Below are positions 36,504-48,500 of a stretch of DNA of 64,000 bases, in pieces. The position numbers were made by a program, and so were the translations under genes. The stretch covers positions 9,364,055-9,428,054 of the forward strand of contig KL647288.1 in assembly GCA_000727475.1 (NCBI GenBank), read 5' to 3'. Within the stretch, counting starts at the first letter, position 1. Each line of letters starts with the position of its first letter. The DNA comes from Sarcocystis neurona. Lineage: Eukaryota; Apicomplexa; Conoidasida; Eucoccidiorida; Sarcocystidae. A model generated the notes under the pieces. The model ran no database searches and was not told the DNA's origin. It worked only from the letters and a program-made list of their open reading frames with translations.

Positions 36504-38486
36504 TCAGGTACATTCTTGTTCGTACCATCCCCAGCGGCTGTTCCGGAATGCATGCAAGAGGAGGAGAGTCCTTCCGACTTCTCCTTGTTGTATACTGCGT
36601 CCTCTCGGTCGAAATGCTGCCGGCTGTTCACCGAAAAATGTATTGCCAGTGAGTTGACTATGTGGAGTGGTTGCTGTTCTTTTGCGCCCTACATCATCCC
36701 TTTTTGGCGAAAGCCTTGGTTTAGGTGCAGGAGGTCTGTTGTGGCCTGCATGCATCCTCATCGACGTCCGCTCTACTTTCTACTTTACGGCGCAGGACTC
36801 CTAGGCAGTCTTCTATGCGTGCTGGTCCCGTTTCCCCGTTTGTTTACCCGACATCTAGGCCGTTCACATGGAACCCTTCTGTGAGAACAGACCAGCTCTT
36901 CTCGTATTTCCGTCTGCACTTCGCACCGTGTCCGCAAGTTCTCGTAGCAGTTAGCGCATTCCTCATGTAGGCGGTTGCAAGACCGTGGAAGTGGCTCCTG
37001 TTTTGGGGTCAACTTTGCGGGGCGCTGCGGACGACGGTTGTGCAGCCATTGAAGGAGACAGCTATCCTTTAAACGGGATAGGCTTATGTTGTAACGCGCG
37101 TCAGTCTCACGCACTGCTACGGATTGTGTACGCTGTGGAAATACGCGAAGGAAATTCTGCCTCATACTTCCTCCCTGTCTTTTCTTCCGCTCCCACTGTT
37201 TGTGGCTGGCGTGTCCGTGCGCCTAACCGTCGTAGAGAGACAACTGCCGAGCCGCCGCTTACGCTCCGAACGCGGAATATGTAGAGAAAGCGTACCAGCT
37301 GAAGGTGTAACAGTGGGCATGTCTGCACATGTATCCCGCGGCGTGCACTATTCTGCACGTCCTTTTGTGAGGAAACGTTGAATGGTTCACTGGTGCCTGC
37401 GATTGTATGGATGTAGGTGCCGATATACACTTACCTCTGCGTACCGACGTGCAGCCGGCTACAGTCTGAGGGAGCCTGACTTCTACAAAGTTTGTAGGCT
37501 GGTTTTCGCTCCTGTACGACACGCCATGGCGACTCCAGCAGAGTCCTCGTCTGATTTACCGACGGCGGCGTGTGAGAGCCGTTTTAAGTCGGCGACAGCA
37601 GTGGGAGAAATGTGGAAATCAGAGTGCGGAACGCGTGCTTCTCCGGGTGAAGCTTCTGTGTCTGCGGGCTGTGGCTTACAAGCCGGTAGGTCAAACTTCC
37701 CTGCTTGCTTTCTTGCTGCTGATGCGTCTGTTGTTGCTTGTGCCGTGGGCCGTGCCGGCGCTGTTGGTTCCTGAAGCACAAGAGGCTGGTCGCGCGACAG
37801 TCGGTGATGGAACACTTCCCGTATGTTTTGCTGATCGGTATGGGTGCGATGGTGCGTCATGCCCTGCTGCCTGTGCACGGTGTCCGTGCTGCCGTAGGAG
37901 CGCGTTTGCATCCACTGATACCGTTGCAGCTCGTCCTGCGGATTCGAAGAGCACTTTCCACAGGAGTAGGGCTCCTGGAACCGCGCGAAAGGAGCAACTG
38001 GCGTAGTTGTGACAGGCGCAGCGCAGGCAGAAGACAAGCAGGCCGCGTGTTTGTCTGCAAGTTCCGTGTGTCCTCCGCATTTTGCCTTTGTGTATGGCGA
38101 CTCGAGTGTTGCTCTTTCTCGGAGTTTGAAGTAGCGAGTTCCTTTGCGACAGATTGGTCTGCTGCGAGTGCGACTTGCGCCTTGACCTCCACTTCTCCCG
38201 TTCTACTCTTTACAGCTTCATGCCGTGTCCTCGGTGACGTTGATTGTGGGCGTCTCCTCTTCCTGGATTCAGCCTCTTGTACGCTATCACGACGCGCGGC
38301 TGCAGCTGCTTGCGCTCGTGTTGCTCCTGCAGCTGCCACTGCTTCCGTAGAAGCCGATGTTTTTGGAAGCCGTGCAGGAGCGGTTGCGTGCCCTGAAGCC
38401 GAATCAAACGACTCTGAGTGTGCTGCTGCTGCTGCGAGTGGCCGGGGAAGAGGTGCCGGCTGCCCTCCTGCAGCAGCCGGGGTCAT
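36504..38486 (-). CDS. Ala/Ser/Pro-rich hypothetical protein, several exons, structure unresolved
   Basis: A candidate start ATG at 38486-38484 follows a long pyrimidine tract and opens a disordered Ala/Ser/Pro/Gln-rich frame containing a basic SRKRRRPQS patch, a possible nuclear signal. Around 38.2-37.9 kb a second frame takes over: it contains a CxxC (SCGKC) and runs to 37483. Further down, another minus frame at about 37080-36880 encodes an amphipathic helix (HEECANCYENLRTRCEVQ), and one at 36740-36540 encodes a Pro/Arg-rich tail. Codon choice favours the minus strand throughout, though a 331-codon plus ORF lies opposite. The joints between frames were not found, so only the locus and strand are proposed. 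No family is recognised. Confidence 0.4.
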
Positions 38487-38733
38487 GACGAAGGACTGGA
38501 CGGAGGAGCTGAGGGCGGCGAGAAGGTCGTGGAGAAGCAGAGTGAATAAGAACCGTGCAAATACGTTCACGTTCAAGCTTGTGTCCGCTGCGACTGGAGA
38601 TCCGAGAGCGTGTACCGCCGGCAGCAAATCCGCGCCTGGTGGTTGCGCGAGGGCTCTACAGCGTGTCGTTCCGCCTAACGCTTTGCGAAAGGTGAGGAGG
38701 TACACGATAGAGACTGGCGCATCCAGGAGTTAA

Positions 38734-39346
38734 CTGCGTGCGATTGACAGACGAAGACAAAGAAACAAAAACGACGTACTGATTTTGAATGTGACATTAT
38801 AGAAACGCTTCTGCAGAAGAGCCGACTGGACCGCGTCGTGATTTGAGTGGACTTACAACGTTGCAGCCACAGACGTTCGCAGCAGGGAGAAGCGGTAGGG
38901 GCAGCGGAATATTAATTATCGAGTGCAATTGCAGTGATCGAGTACGGAAATACGGATGCTTAGCAGAAGCACGGCGAGTTGTTTCCTCAGAGAGCTCGAG
39001 CCTTTAGCACAGTACTTCCTCAATCCCGTGACTGCCCCATAGAAGTGCTTGAATGTACAACTCCCGTGTGCGGCAGAGATGCGGTAAAATCACAAGTCTG
39101 GAAAGATTAGCGCGCCTACCACAGTTGCTCCTTTCACCAGGTCTTCGCCGACCTGCAGTATACCTGTATCGAGTCGCTCAGTGCTACGTATGGATGTGTG
39201 ACCAGCAGCGTCCTAACGAGGTAGAACTCCTTCGTTTCACGCTTACACACACTGTTCGAGAGAGAGGCACCCCAGCTGTCAGCTGGCCACGCGTAGTGTG
39301 CCCTGCATCGCGCTGATGACGCTGCGCGGAGAAGTCAAGTACCCGC
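38734..39346. other. Gap between two minus-strand loci
   Basis: No supported gene. A plus ORF at 39053-39316 is moderately protein-like in its second half, but it lacks an early ATG and has no clear splice sites. Confidence 0.3.
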
Positions 39347-39867
39347 TTAGCTGCAGAACGCCTTCAGTTTCTCCTCGCAGTGTTCTGACATTGTTACCCA
39401 ATCGGCCTGTGTAGCGTTCGTTAACCCGCCCTGCAGGATTTCAGCTGCCGAAGTCTCCATAAGCGTCACCTGGTGTGTGTGCGTGTGTGTATCGAAGTCT
39501 TGAATGTACATGTATCTGCATACAAGGATACACACATATAGACGTATGTGTCGTTCTGTATGTGTGTAGACACATACGCAAATAGGGAAAGACATCGTTA
39601 GATGTGGACCTGCATCCGTAGGTGCGTACACACACGTACACGCATGTGTACCGGAAACCGTAGGAACACACGGCTGTGACTGCATTTAGCGTAGACAGTG
39701 AAAGCCGGAGAAATCTTGCGTGCCGTGTGTGTCCGTGTATATGTAATCGGGTCTTCTATGTAGACGTCGGTATCTTTATGTATTTCTCACGTAACGAAAG
39801 ATACCCCTCGTGCTTTGAGCGTCGACGCCTAACACATGGGAAGCGAAAAGCTTGCAGACGATGCCTT
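39347..39867 (-). CDS. Unknown protein, last two exons
   Basis: Two minus exons join in phase 0. Exon 39867-39791 follows a CGCACAG acceptor and ends in GIFRY before a GTGAGA donor. Exon 39469-39347 follows CACCAG and reads VTLMETSAAEILQGG, then a Cys/Glu/Lys-containing helix to the TAA stop. The intron between is 321 nt. The composition is that of a folded helical protein. The preceding exons may lie between 39.9 and 40.1 kb, where another protein-like minus frame exists (ELNFLAVNNILRGTRR), but its joint was not determined. Family unknown. Confidence 0.4.
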
Positions 39868-40157
39868 CTGTGCGACACGTAGCTATTTTGTGTTGTCGCA
39901 CGATTCGGTCGTCATTTATTTCAAAGCGCGTACTTTTTCGCGCGCCAGTTGTGCGTTCTTGTGCAGCATGTGTCAGGACACGAACGGGTCCGTGTCTGTC
40001 TCGTCGTGTTCCTCTCAAAATGTTGTTGACTGCGAGGAAGTTCAGTTCTTTATAGGAATGACTACTTGCGCGAATTGCGGGCAGTACGGTGCTCATTCCG
40101 GGAACGTGACCTGATTTCTTACCTTGTGTTCTTGTGGTGGTTGTACACTTGTAACAG

Positions 40158-41808
40158 AACAGATTTGCGAAGCAGCTGCCTCGCGAGCTACTGGAGACGT
40201 TTACTCCGGAAGACTTTGGAATTCACGCAAATCTGGACGAAAGCGTGCGCGTAAGCCGCGAGTCAAGGAATTTTCTCTGTTTGTGCTGTTCGGTCTTAGT
40301 CTACGACGTTTTGTCGCGGACGCACATTTACGAGCTCCGTGCAAACGACCTGCGGCTAGAACAGCAACAGCAGGGAGTGCGGGCGGAGTACTCATGGAAG
40401 ACATCCCGTAGTCCGACACATGCACGCATTCATATGTAGCATATACGTATGCGGATATATGTGTGGGCTTCGTACCTGTATGTGTGTTAAGTGGCAGTGT
40501 CTTCAGTTTATACAATGGAGTTAATGCAGCGGACGTGTATCGGTGTCTCAAGCGTATTGGTGAGGAAGGAAATATTTCTGAATAGGTGTTCGTAATGTGA
40601 TGCAACACCAGCCCACATATCTTTGCATACGACTCTACAGAGATACCTCTTGGAATGTGTGCCTGTCTCCACCTTCGCAGCGCCAACTATGCGACGAAAT
40701 TTACGGCGAAGCGGCAGATTTGCTGGAGGCAAACGCGCAGCAAACGCGCCTTCTGAAACACCGGACGGACCCAAAGCTGGACGAGGACCCGTTACCTCAA
40801 CCCGAGGATACGTCGCATACCCCTTTATCACATTCTTCTGATTTAGTAAGCGTCGCTCGTGCTCGTCTCTCAGCGCGTCCTATATATATTCCTATGTCTG
40901 CACTCTCTAGATACTACAGATATATGTGTTGTATCTGTGTGTGCCCGTGGGTGTATATATTTGTATATATGCATACGCACCTGTGCAAGTACGTATATAT
41001 CTATATATATATATGTGCACACACGTATTTGTAAGTCTGTATGTATGTATACATGTGTACTCCCGGGGGGGGTTGCCGCTATACATGTATACATGTGTAT
41101 ATATATATATATACACACACAAACACGTATGTGGTTCGATGTCTTTCTGCTTGTATATACCGTATATATATATCTGTGTCGTTTGGAGAAATTTTGGTGT
41201 GCACACATTCGCAGCAGTAGGCGTGAGCCGCGTTTGTGTGTTTTGCTCCCTCATTGCTGCTTTCTTGAATTCCTGTTATGTAGCTCCCTCCTCGTACGCT
41301 GGTGCTTCCTCTTTCGTGTGTCGTACGGCGCCTCATTGAGAGACCATATTTGAGCTCAGCGTCGTTGAGTGCTGCGGACGCAACACGTGCGCGTTTTCCC
41401 TTCTGGAAGTGCGGCAGCGGCGAGCGTCTGCACGTGTACGGTTCTGTATTTGCCCACAACGTAACCTTGCTTCCCGAGCCCACTCAATAAAGGGCTATCC
41501 AGTTACGTGTATATATATGTATATGCGTGTGTACGTGTGTATAAGTGTGTACATTGCAGAGTTTGCGTTGCGGCACTCCTGAAACTGGTACACGATCCGG
41601 AACCAGACCAGGTGCAGGATCACGTCTTTTGTGCATGCACATGTGTATGCGTGCACGTATTCGTCCTAGTAAATCTACAAAAAGGTACGGCGCTTCAAGG
41701 CTTTGTATGGTGTATCTGCATCTGCGTGGCCGTGATTTCGTGGTGTACGTCATCAGTCTGTGCCGCACAGATGTGCTCCTCGATAGGCGCGTAGGTGTCG
41801 TAGATTAG
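40158..41808 (+). CDS. Unknown helical protein, several exons
   Basis: Exon 1 starts at 40158 after a TTGTAACAG acceptor. It reads through FAKQLPRELLETFTPEDFG, a cysteine-rich helix and YDVLSRTHIYELRANDLR, ending near 40404. Another strong exon, 40681-40845, lies between CTTCGCAG and a GTAAGC donor and encodes CDEIYGEAADLLEANAQQ and an acidic tail. A last exon, 41670-41808, follows TCGTCCTAG, contains YGASRLCMVYLHLRGRDFVV and ends in a TAG. Two short possible exons (40507-40559 and from 41560) sit between, but the phases are not all reconciled. The introns are TG/TA-rich on the plus strand, which supports this strand. The residue pattern suggests a conserved, ordered protein, but I do not recognise the family. 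Confidence 0.45.
40860..41130 (+). repeat. T(G/A)-rich intronic microsatellite tract
   Basis: There are alternating TATA, TGTG and TATG runs with imperfect units such as GTATATATATATG and ACACGTAT. The tract lies within the presumed intron after the exon ending at 40845. The TG bias is on the sense strand. Confidence 0.75.
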
Positions 41809-42511
41809 TCGTTAAGCTTGGCGACCTCGCACGCAGGCGTGCGTGTCGCCTATGTGTCTATGCATGTGTGTGGACGTACGTATATGTGCATATCACGAAT
41901 GTCTTTCTCCTGTTGTGTGGTCGCGCGGGTGTCCGTGAAATGCCCTATTGCGTACGTGTGTGTTTCTACATGCGCAGCAGTGTGGTGACCGTACAATAGA
42001 TGTACCGTGTGCACGTGTCGCACGCACGCGTTCCGCATGGAGTTATGCTCGCTGCAGAGTCGCCCACTCTTCGTGGTCATGGTGCTTTGTCGATGCCGCT
42101 GCAAAGTGTTTTCTCTGGTGCTGCAGGCTTGCTTTTTCAGGTGCCTGCGCCGCTTCTTGCGCGTGCATCACGTTTCAGAAAGCAGCGCTCGGCCGGTTTG
42201 TTCACAGCGACAAACAAGCACGCTTCGATCTGCCATTTTGGTCCTCCATGTTTCTGTCTCTACTAACGTGGATCTACCGCTTACCCATCAGCCATCCCCG
42301 GTGTGGGTGCGTGTGGTGTACGCTGCGGTTGCGGCACTGGCATCAAAGCAACTGTTTCTGTGGGTATAAAGCGCCGCCACTGATCCGTACTTTTTGCAGA
42401 CAGCGTATTTTTGACAGTGTGTATGTATATATATATATATCTCTGCATATATGTATACGTCGCCCGAGTACGTGTGCTCGGCGCTCGTGTGGTGTGTGTG
42501 CATGCGCGTAG

Positions 42512-45500
42512 GACGACGACTGCTATTTTCCGAAGGACGGCTACGACTACACGCAGCACCTCGTTGTGAGTATTGTATTCATCCCAGTATGTTTTGTGGT
42601 TTTTGGTGGGTTGTCACGCAGGTGCCTGCTACTCGGAAAAGGTCGTCTTCCGGCTCCCTCGTGCATGCACCTCTCGTTTGTCCACGTGCTCGCCCTAGTC
42701 CGTCGCTGTAGCTGTCTCCACCCGCATGTCTGAAGTCGGCGTTAGCTATCCGCTTATTGATAGGTGTGCTTTTCAATCCGCCAGGACTACCGATCAGTGC
42801 GTTCATCTGCACGTGGATATGCGTTGCCATCTCTCAACTGTGTCCGCAGTACCGTAGGTCCAACACGTGGATTCCACTTAGGGCAAGCGTACTTCCGGAA
42901 CAGCGTAATAAGCGTGTCAGTATCCTGAGAAAGGATAAACGTGCGCACCTACTGGCTGCGTGTTTGCATATATGTATATACGTACAAACATCTGTGGGTG
43001 CGTTTATTTGTACACATGTGTGAATGCGTAGATAGGCGTATACGTATATATTAATGGATTTGCTTTATATGTGTGTGCGTAGGTACACTTTTAGAGGTAA
43101 ATACCTAGCTGTAGGGAGCTGCCGCACTGTGTATGCTGGGTGCAGCGCGTGTCCAGGGGTACAACGTAGCGTGACGCGTGCGGCTGAGGAGTGTGTGCTC
43201 TGTGCGCTTGCTGTTGCTCGTTGGGCTTCCCTGGGTGGTCCGCAGTTCTTCCAGATAGCAGCTTACAGCGGTATTCTATACGGGGTAGGCGCCGTGTGCG
43301 TCTGAGTTAGGTTTCTGGGTTCTGGCCTGTGCCGTAGGAGAGCCTGGTGGACTGGGCGTCTGTAGGATTAGGCTTTTCCCTTTACATATATACACACATA
43401 TGTATACGTTTATGTGGGTGGCTATTTTCGCAGGTACGCGGTAACATGTTAGGTGAGAAATGCGCTTAGCATGAGCGGCGCAGCAGGCGTCGTCTCGTGT
43501 CTCTACGTGTGACTGTGCGCATTCTACACCTGTACACACCTTGCAGAAATCTTTGTGTCACTACATGCATACAGATGAATATCGAACGGAGTACCCTACT
43601 CATTCATATATATATGTATATATATAACCCACGAAAGCTGTAGTAATTGTAATGATGTATAGTACACGTCCACATACATTTATAATTCGATTCCTTTTTC
43701 GTATTGCTTTGCAGTGCTTGGGAAATATGTTACTCAAATGTATACACTCGCGTGCGGTCGCACACAGACGTGCGCATCGTGCGTTGAGGACACTTGAATG
43801 TGCATATGCTGAGGGGGTGTTTACGTGTGCACCTGTCTCTATCCACGTTTATATATATGTACATGTATATATAAGGACGTGTGCGACTGATGAGTCAACG
43901 CAGCCTATACGAGGACAGGTGTACACCACGACGAGGAAGCCGCATGCAGCGGAGGCGGCGACGTCGACCGGGCAGCCGCACGAGCAGGAGACGCAGGAGG
44001 CGCCAAAGCGCACCGTTGCTGGTGCACGGTGTCGAGAAGGTGAGCGACGCAGCGTTAGCAGCACCTCGTTTGAGTGACCTTTCGATTCTCGTCCCTTCCG
44101 TACACCTCGTCGCAGAGGAGGGTTTCAGCAGCGCGCGTTTCCGCTCCGCCTGAATGAGCGTCCGTGCATGTGGACATGCAAAGGCATGTCTGTATCACGT
44201 AGTAGTCATAGCAGTGTCGCACGCGACTTGGACCTGCTGCTGCGTGTGGTTTCCGCATCTGGTTTCAGCGTGTGGTTTTGGCCTGCGGGGACGACCTTGT
44301 CAGCTGAGGACGTCCGCCTCTGCTGCTCTGTTGATCCTGCTAATAACGACTGCGTGCCGTCTCTCTGTGGCACGAATTTGTGGGTCCGCGTGAACGTTCG
44401 GCGTAACACACGCTAGCGCACACGTGCGCCGTCACATGCATGACTGACTTTATATGGATGTATACGTGAACACACTCATAATTGTAGATGTACTCGTGAA
44501 CACTCGCGCCATTGAACGAGAAAAATATGTACACATATACATTGCATGCAGTTCAGCGCCTCGTTTGTGGCGGGCTAGAAGTATGCATCCGTTGCTAGAT
44601 ATGAGACGCCAGCCCACCACGCGAGGTGTGTTGCTCTCTGCTAGAGGGAGACCCCTCCGGCCAGCGCGTGTATTCTCCATAAAGCCAGGTGCTTGAGCAC
44701 CTGAGTGTTCGTGTGTAAAACGCACGATGTACGCGGCTATCGTTTGGTGTGGTGCGCCTGGCTCGCTGCCGACTCCGCCTGCATTTAGCTGCGTCTACGG
44801 TTGCGCGACGACTACAGCATTGTCCGTCGCGTAGGGCTGTGTCAACTCTATAAGCGCCTACCTCTTTACATGAGCAGAGTGCAGAAGAAATTTGGACTAC
44901 GAACGTGGAAAGTTACACACGTGTGCAGGGTGGGTGACACGCACGGAAACTACCTGCTGCATTTACGTCTAGCTGAGCAGCGGTTCCCTGGTGTCTTTTC
45001 TCCTTGCGAATACGATGCGTTTCACTTTGTGCTGTTGGCCGCCAACACGTGCGTGCAGAGTGCCATGTGCTGGAGGCGTTGGAAAACGCGGACGACTACG
45101 AGGAGCTGCTGGACGACTTTGTCACTGCTGCTCAGACGGATGAGACCGGGCGTGTGCAGGTACGTTCTTCCTCTTTTTACCAGGAGCGACTGCCAGTGTG
45201 TCTGCATTCGTGTACTTTTCCTCATCAACCATGACGTACACATCCATACATACGTACCTACGTCCGTGTACATAGGCACAAACAGATATATATATGTACT
45301 GCCGGTGATCCAGTATACGTAGCTGTACTACACTGCGGTGAGCGAAGGGTTTGTTTCTTGCGGAAATTTTTTTGTACGCACTCGCGGATCTCACTGGCAC
45401 AGGGCCCGCCTGTTTCGGTGTGTCCCTGCGAGAGTGAGTGTCTGCGTGTGCGTACGTGGGCACGCATACGTGTAAGCGTGTCTGTAGAGAAGTGGCTGGA

Positions 45501-48500
45501 TGTCGCTCCTTCTTTCTATCGGGACTTTACGTATATACGCTGGTCAGGGCTCTGTTGTGCGCGTCGTGGTTTGTGTCTGTGCGTACTTAACTCCTTGTGC
45601 ATACGTATACACCCGTGTATTTATGTGTATACACGAATGTGTGTGTCAGTGTGTGTGTGGTTCTTTTTGTCTATATGGACGCATGTTTGTATGGGTAAGT
45701 ATACCTGCTCGGCTGTTTGTATATGCATAGCCGATTGAAGGAGAGGAAGCACTGCTGTGGGGGGAAAGCCACACGGCAGGAGCGGAGCAGGAATCCGAGG
45801 CGATTTGCGAGCGCTTGGCGCGGCTGGGGCTGGAGGAATCCAGAGAGAGGAAGCTCGGTGAAGGTGAATACTGGACCGAGTCCTCTGATGTCGAATATTC
45901 TGAGGATTCAGATTCTGGTAAGGGTTGCTGCTGCTGCCGCAGTGTAGCTGCTGGGTGAGCTGCGGCTGAGCTGCTGCCGAGCTGCTGCTGGGGGTAGAGA
46001 TGCCACTGCTGGAACCATTGCTGCTGCTGTTGCTGAGCGGCTGCTGCTGCTGAGCGGCTGCTGCTGCTGAGCTGCTGGTGCGAGTAGAGGTGCTACCGGT
46101 CGAACCGTTGCTGTTGCTGGTGGAGCTCCCGCAACTGGAGCTCTTCTTTCACGACTGCTGTTTTGTTCCAGGTTTCATGTGGAAACCTGCGGCTCCTGCT
46201 GTCGCGGCTGCTGCAGAAGCTGCTGCTCCAGTTGCTGCCATGTGACGTTTTGCAGGCGGCCGTTGGTGGCGACCGTGCTGCTGCTGGGTGTTAGGCTACT
46301 GCCTGTCCGCTGCGCGGCTCCTGTGCGAGTTCAGAGATACGTTGCTTAGAATACGTGCTTGGGCGTGCTGCTTCCTGGGTGCTGCTGCAGACGAAGCTGC
46401 AGCTGACGCAGACGAGGGAAATGCTGACGGGGCACGGAGGGCTGGTGCAGCTACGTTAGTGAGACAGGAAAAGGAAGCAGCTACTGCCCTTGCTGCTGCG
46501 CCTACGGACGAAGATTTCGAGAAGGTGTTGGAGGAGTACGGAGACGACCACATAGGCGAAGTGCGTGTCTTTTTTTTTTCTTACCTTGTATGGTCTCTTT
46601 TTTTTTAGTCGCCGCTGTAGCTCACCTGCGTCTCTGCGTGTGCAAGGAGGGAAGACGCGGAGATTTGCGTATGTGGACGTCTGCTTGCTGACTGTGTAGG
46701 ATCAGAGAAGTGAGGTCTGCTGCCTGTGCGAGTCCGTGTATACCTGGGTTGCATGCAAGTGGCCGCTGTCTGCATCTGGAGAGGTGGTGCAGGCTTCTGC
46801 ACGTGCCTGCGATGAGTCGTGCTGCTTTGCTGTCGCACCCTTAGCTAAAGCCGCTGCACTGCGGCGCGAGGAACCACCCGTGTCTACGCAGCCAGATGCC
46901 CACATGACCTGCATCTGAGGAGACTGTTTCTAGTGAACGGCGTGAAGTATGCCCTCGCTTAGATCGTGCGCCGTTCGCTGTGGTGCGATGCGGTTGACAG
47001 GCTGGCCAGCTTGCGAGCAGCTTACTGCTGGTCTAGCGTAGGTTGACTAAGCGCTTCTGCGTGCGGTATCTTGCATCTGCTCTCTGAGTATGTTTCTCCG
47101 GAAGTCGCAGCAGCTGGCCATTGCGTTTTTGCAGCTGCACCCACGTACCTCGGAGCTGATGGGTACGAGCCGCACTTCTGTAGAGACGAAGGTTGTTTCG
47201 GGCTCCCGCGGGCTGCTGCGCGGGAGCCGGACTCACGGGGTTGTAGTTGCGGCCGTGCGCCTGCTTTCACAGCTGCTGATCTGTTGCTGCATATCGGCTC
47301 CACACGCTGCGGCTGCGGAGTCTGCTTGCGGCGATGCTCTGCTGCTGTGTCTACCGCGGTGACGCTGTGCTGCCGCGCTGCTCTCCGCTGTCGTGGGAGT
47401 CCCCCGTGGTCCTTCGTCACTACTCCAGTGCTGCTGCGGCTGCAGGCAGTTTCCTTGCACTTTTTCACAGGCTTGCAAAGGACTCGCGACTGCTCTTACC
47501 AATGTGTGTATATGTGTGTGCGTGTATATCTGTGCGTACGTCTGTAGGTAGCTCTGCCCCACCGCTTTGCCGGCTGGAGGCACTTTCGGTGCACCTCGTT
47601 TCACGGTGACGGAGTTTGCTGGTATAAGAATGGCTGCACGCATTTACGACACTTTCGTGAATTTCTTGTCGCACTGCGGCAGCTTGTAAAAAGTGCTCAA
47701 ACGTGTGACTCTGTGCCGTTGTGACTCACAACCTAGTTGTTTTGGGGCTGCCGCCGCTGTGTTCCCAAGATCTGTTCGCGTATTTCTGCATCCGGCTGCT
47801 TCTCCGTCTGCATGTGCTCTCTTTGTGGACAATAGGTTGAGGCAGAGGGCGAGGAACCAGGCAGCAGCGAAGCCGAAGAAGAAAAGATATCAAGCGAAGT
47901 AGAAGAAGCACTTGACGACTTTCTGCGACAGCAGAAGCGTGGTCAGTCCTGGACTCTTTCTGCTGCGCGTCTTGACGCTGGGCACACAACCGCGGAATCA
48001 CGCCTGTGTGTTTTTCTGTCTCTGTCTCCCTGCGTCTATCTGTGTATGTAAATGCATGTAATTACAGGAGCGTAGACGAGTGTGTGTATCTGTAGGCGTG
48101 CCGGTTTTTGTTAGCGCAGAGTATCTTCAACGTCTGCGTGCGGTGGATTAACAGGCGTATTATTAGTCCAGTGCACCCACGTAGTGGCACATCGTCTGTT
48201 GACGCGTGAAAATGCGCGCTCTCGACAGTGCTGCCACGGAGGGGAGACGGCGTGTGGTGCGGCACCTGCTTGAGTCCATCGAGCGACTGCTGGGAAAATT
48301 CGAGAACGAGGAAAAAGGATGCACGTAGCAGAGCAATCTGCGATTTGTACGCATGGTTGCCCTTTGGCGTATCTCTGTATATATGTATATATATGTATGT
48401 GCATCTTGGTATTGAGATGCTCACGTGCGCCGATCTTGTACGTACGCCGGTGTTCACGTGTGGAGGCCAGGGTGTGACTCTCCTTCTATGCGTGCGGAGT

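Noticed and set aside
37738..38733. 331-codon plus-strand ORF
   Set aside because: Its composition (Cys, Arg, Ser, Val runs) is what the reverse of Ala/Gln/Ser-rich minus coding gives, and it has no motif.
39960..40112. Zinc-knuckle-like CANCGQYGAH on the plus strand, considered as an SLU7 or other splicing-factor exon
   Set aside because: It lacks the final cysteine of a zinc knuckle, a stop follows three codons after the last motif residues, and no other SLU7 motif occurs nearby.
47022..47547. ORFs of about 150 codons on both strands in an LTV1 intron
   Set aside because: The flanking LTV1 exons join in phase without them, and the composition reflects CTG/CAG triplets.
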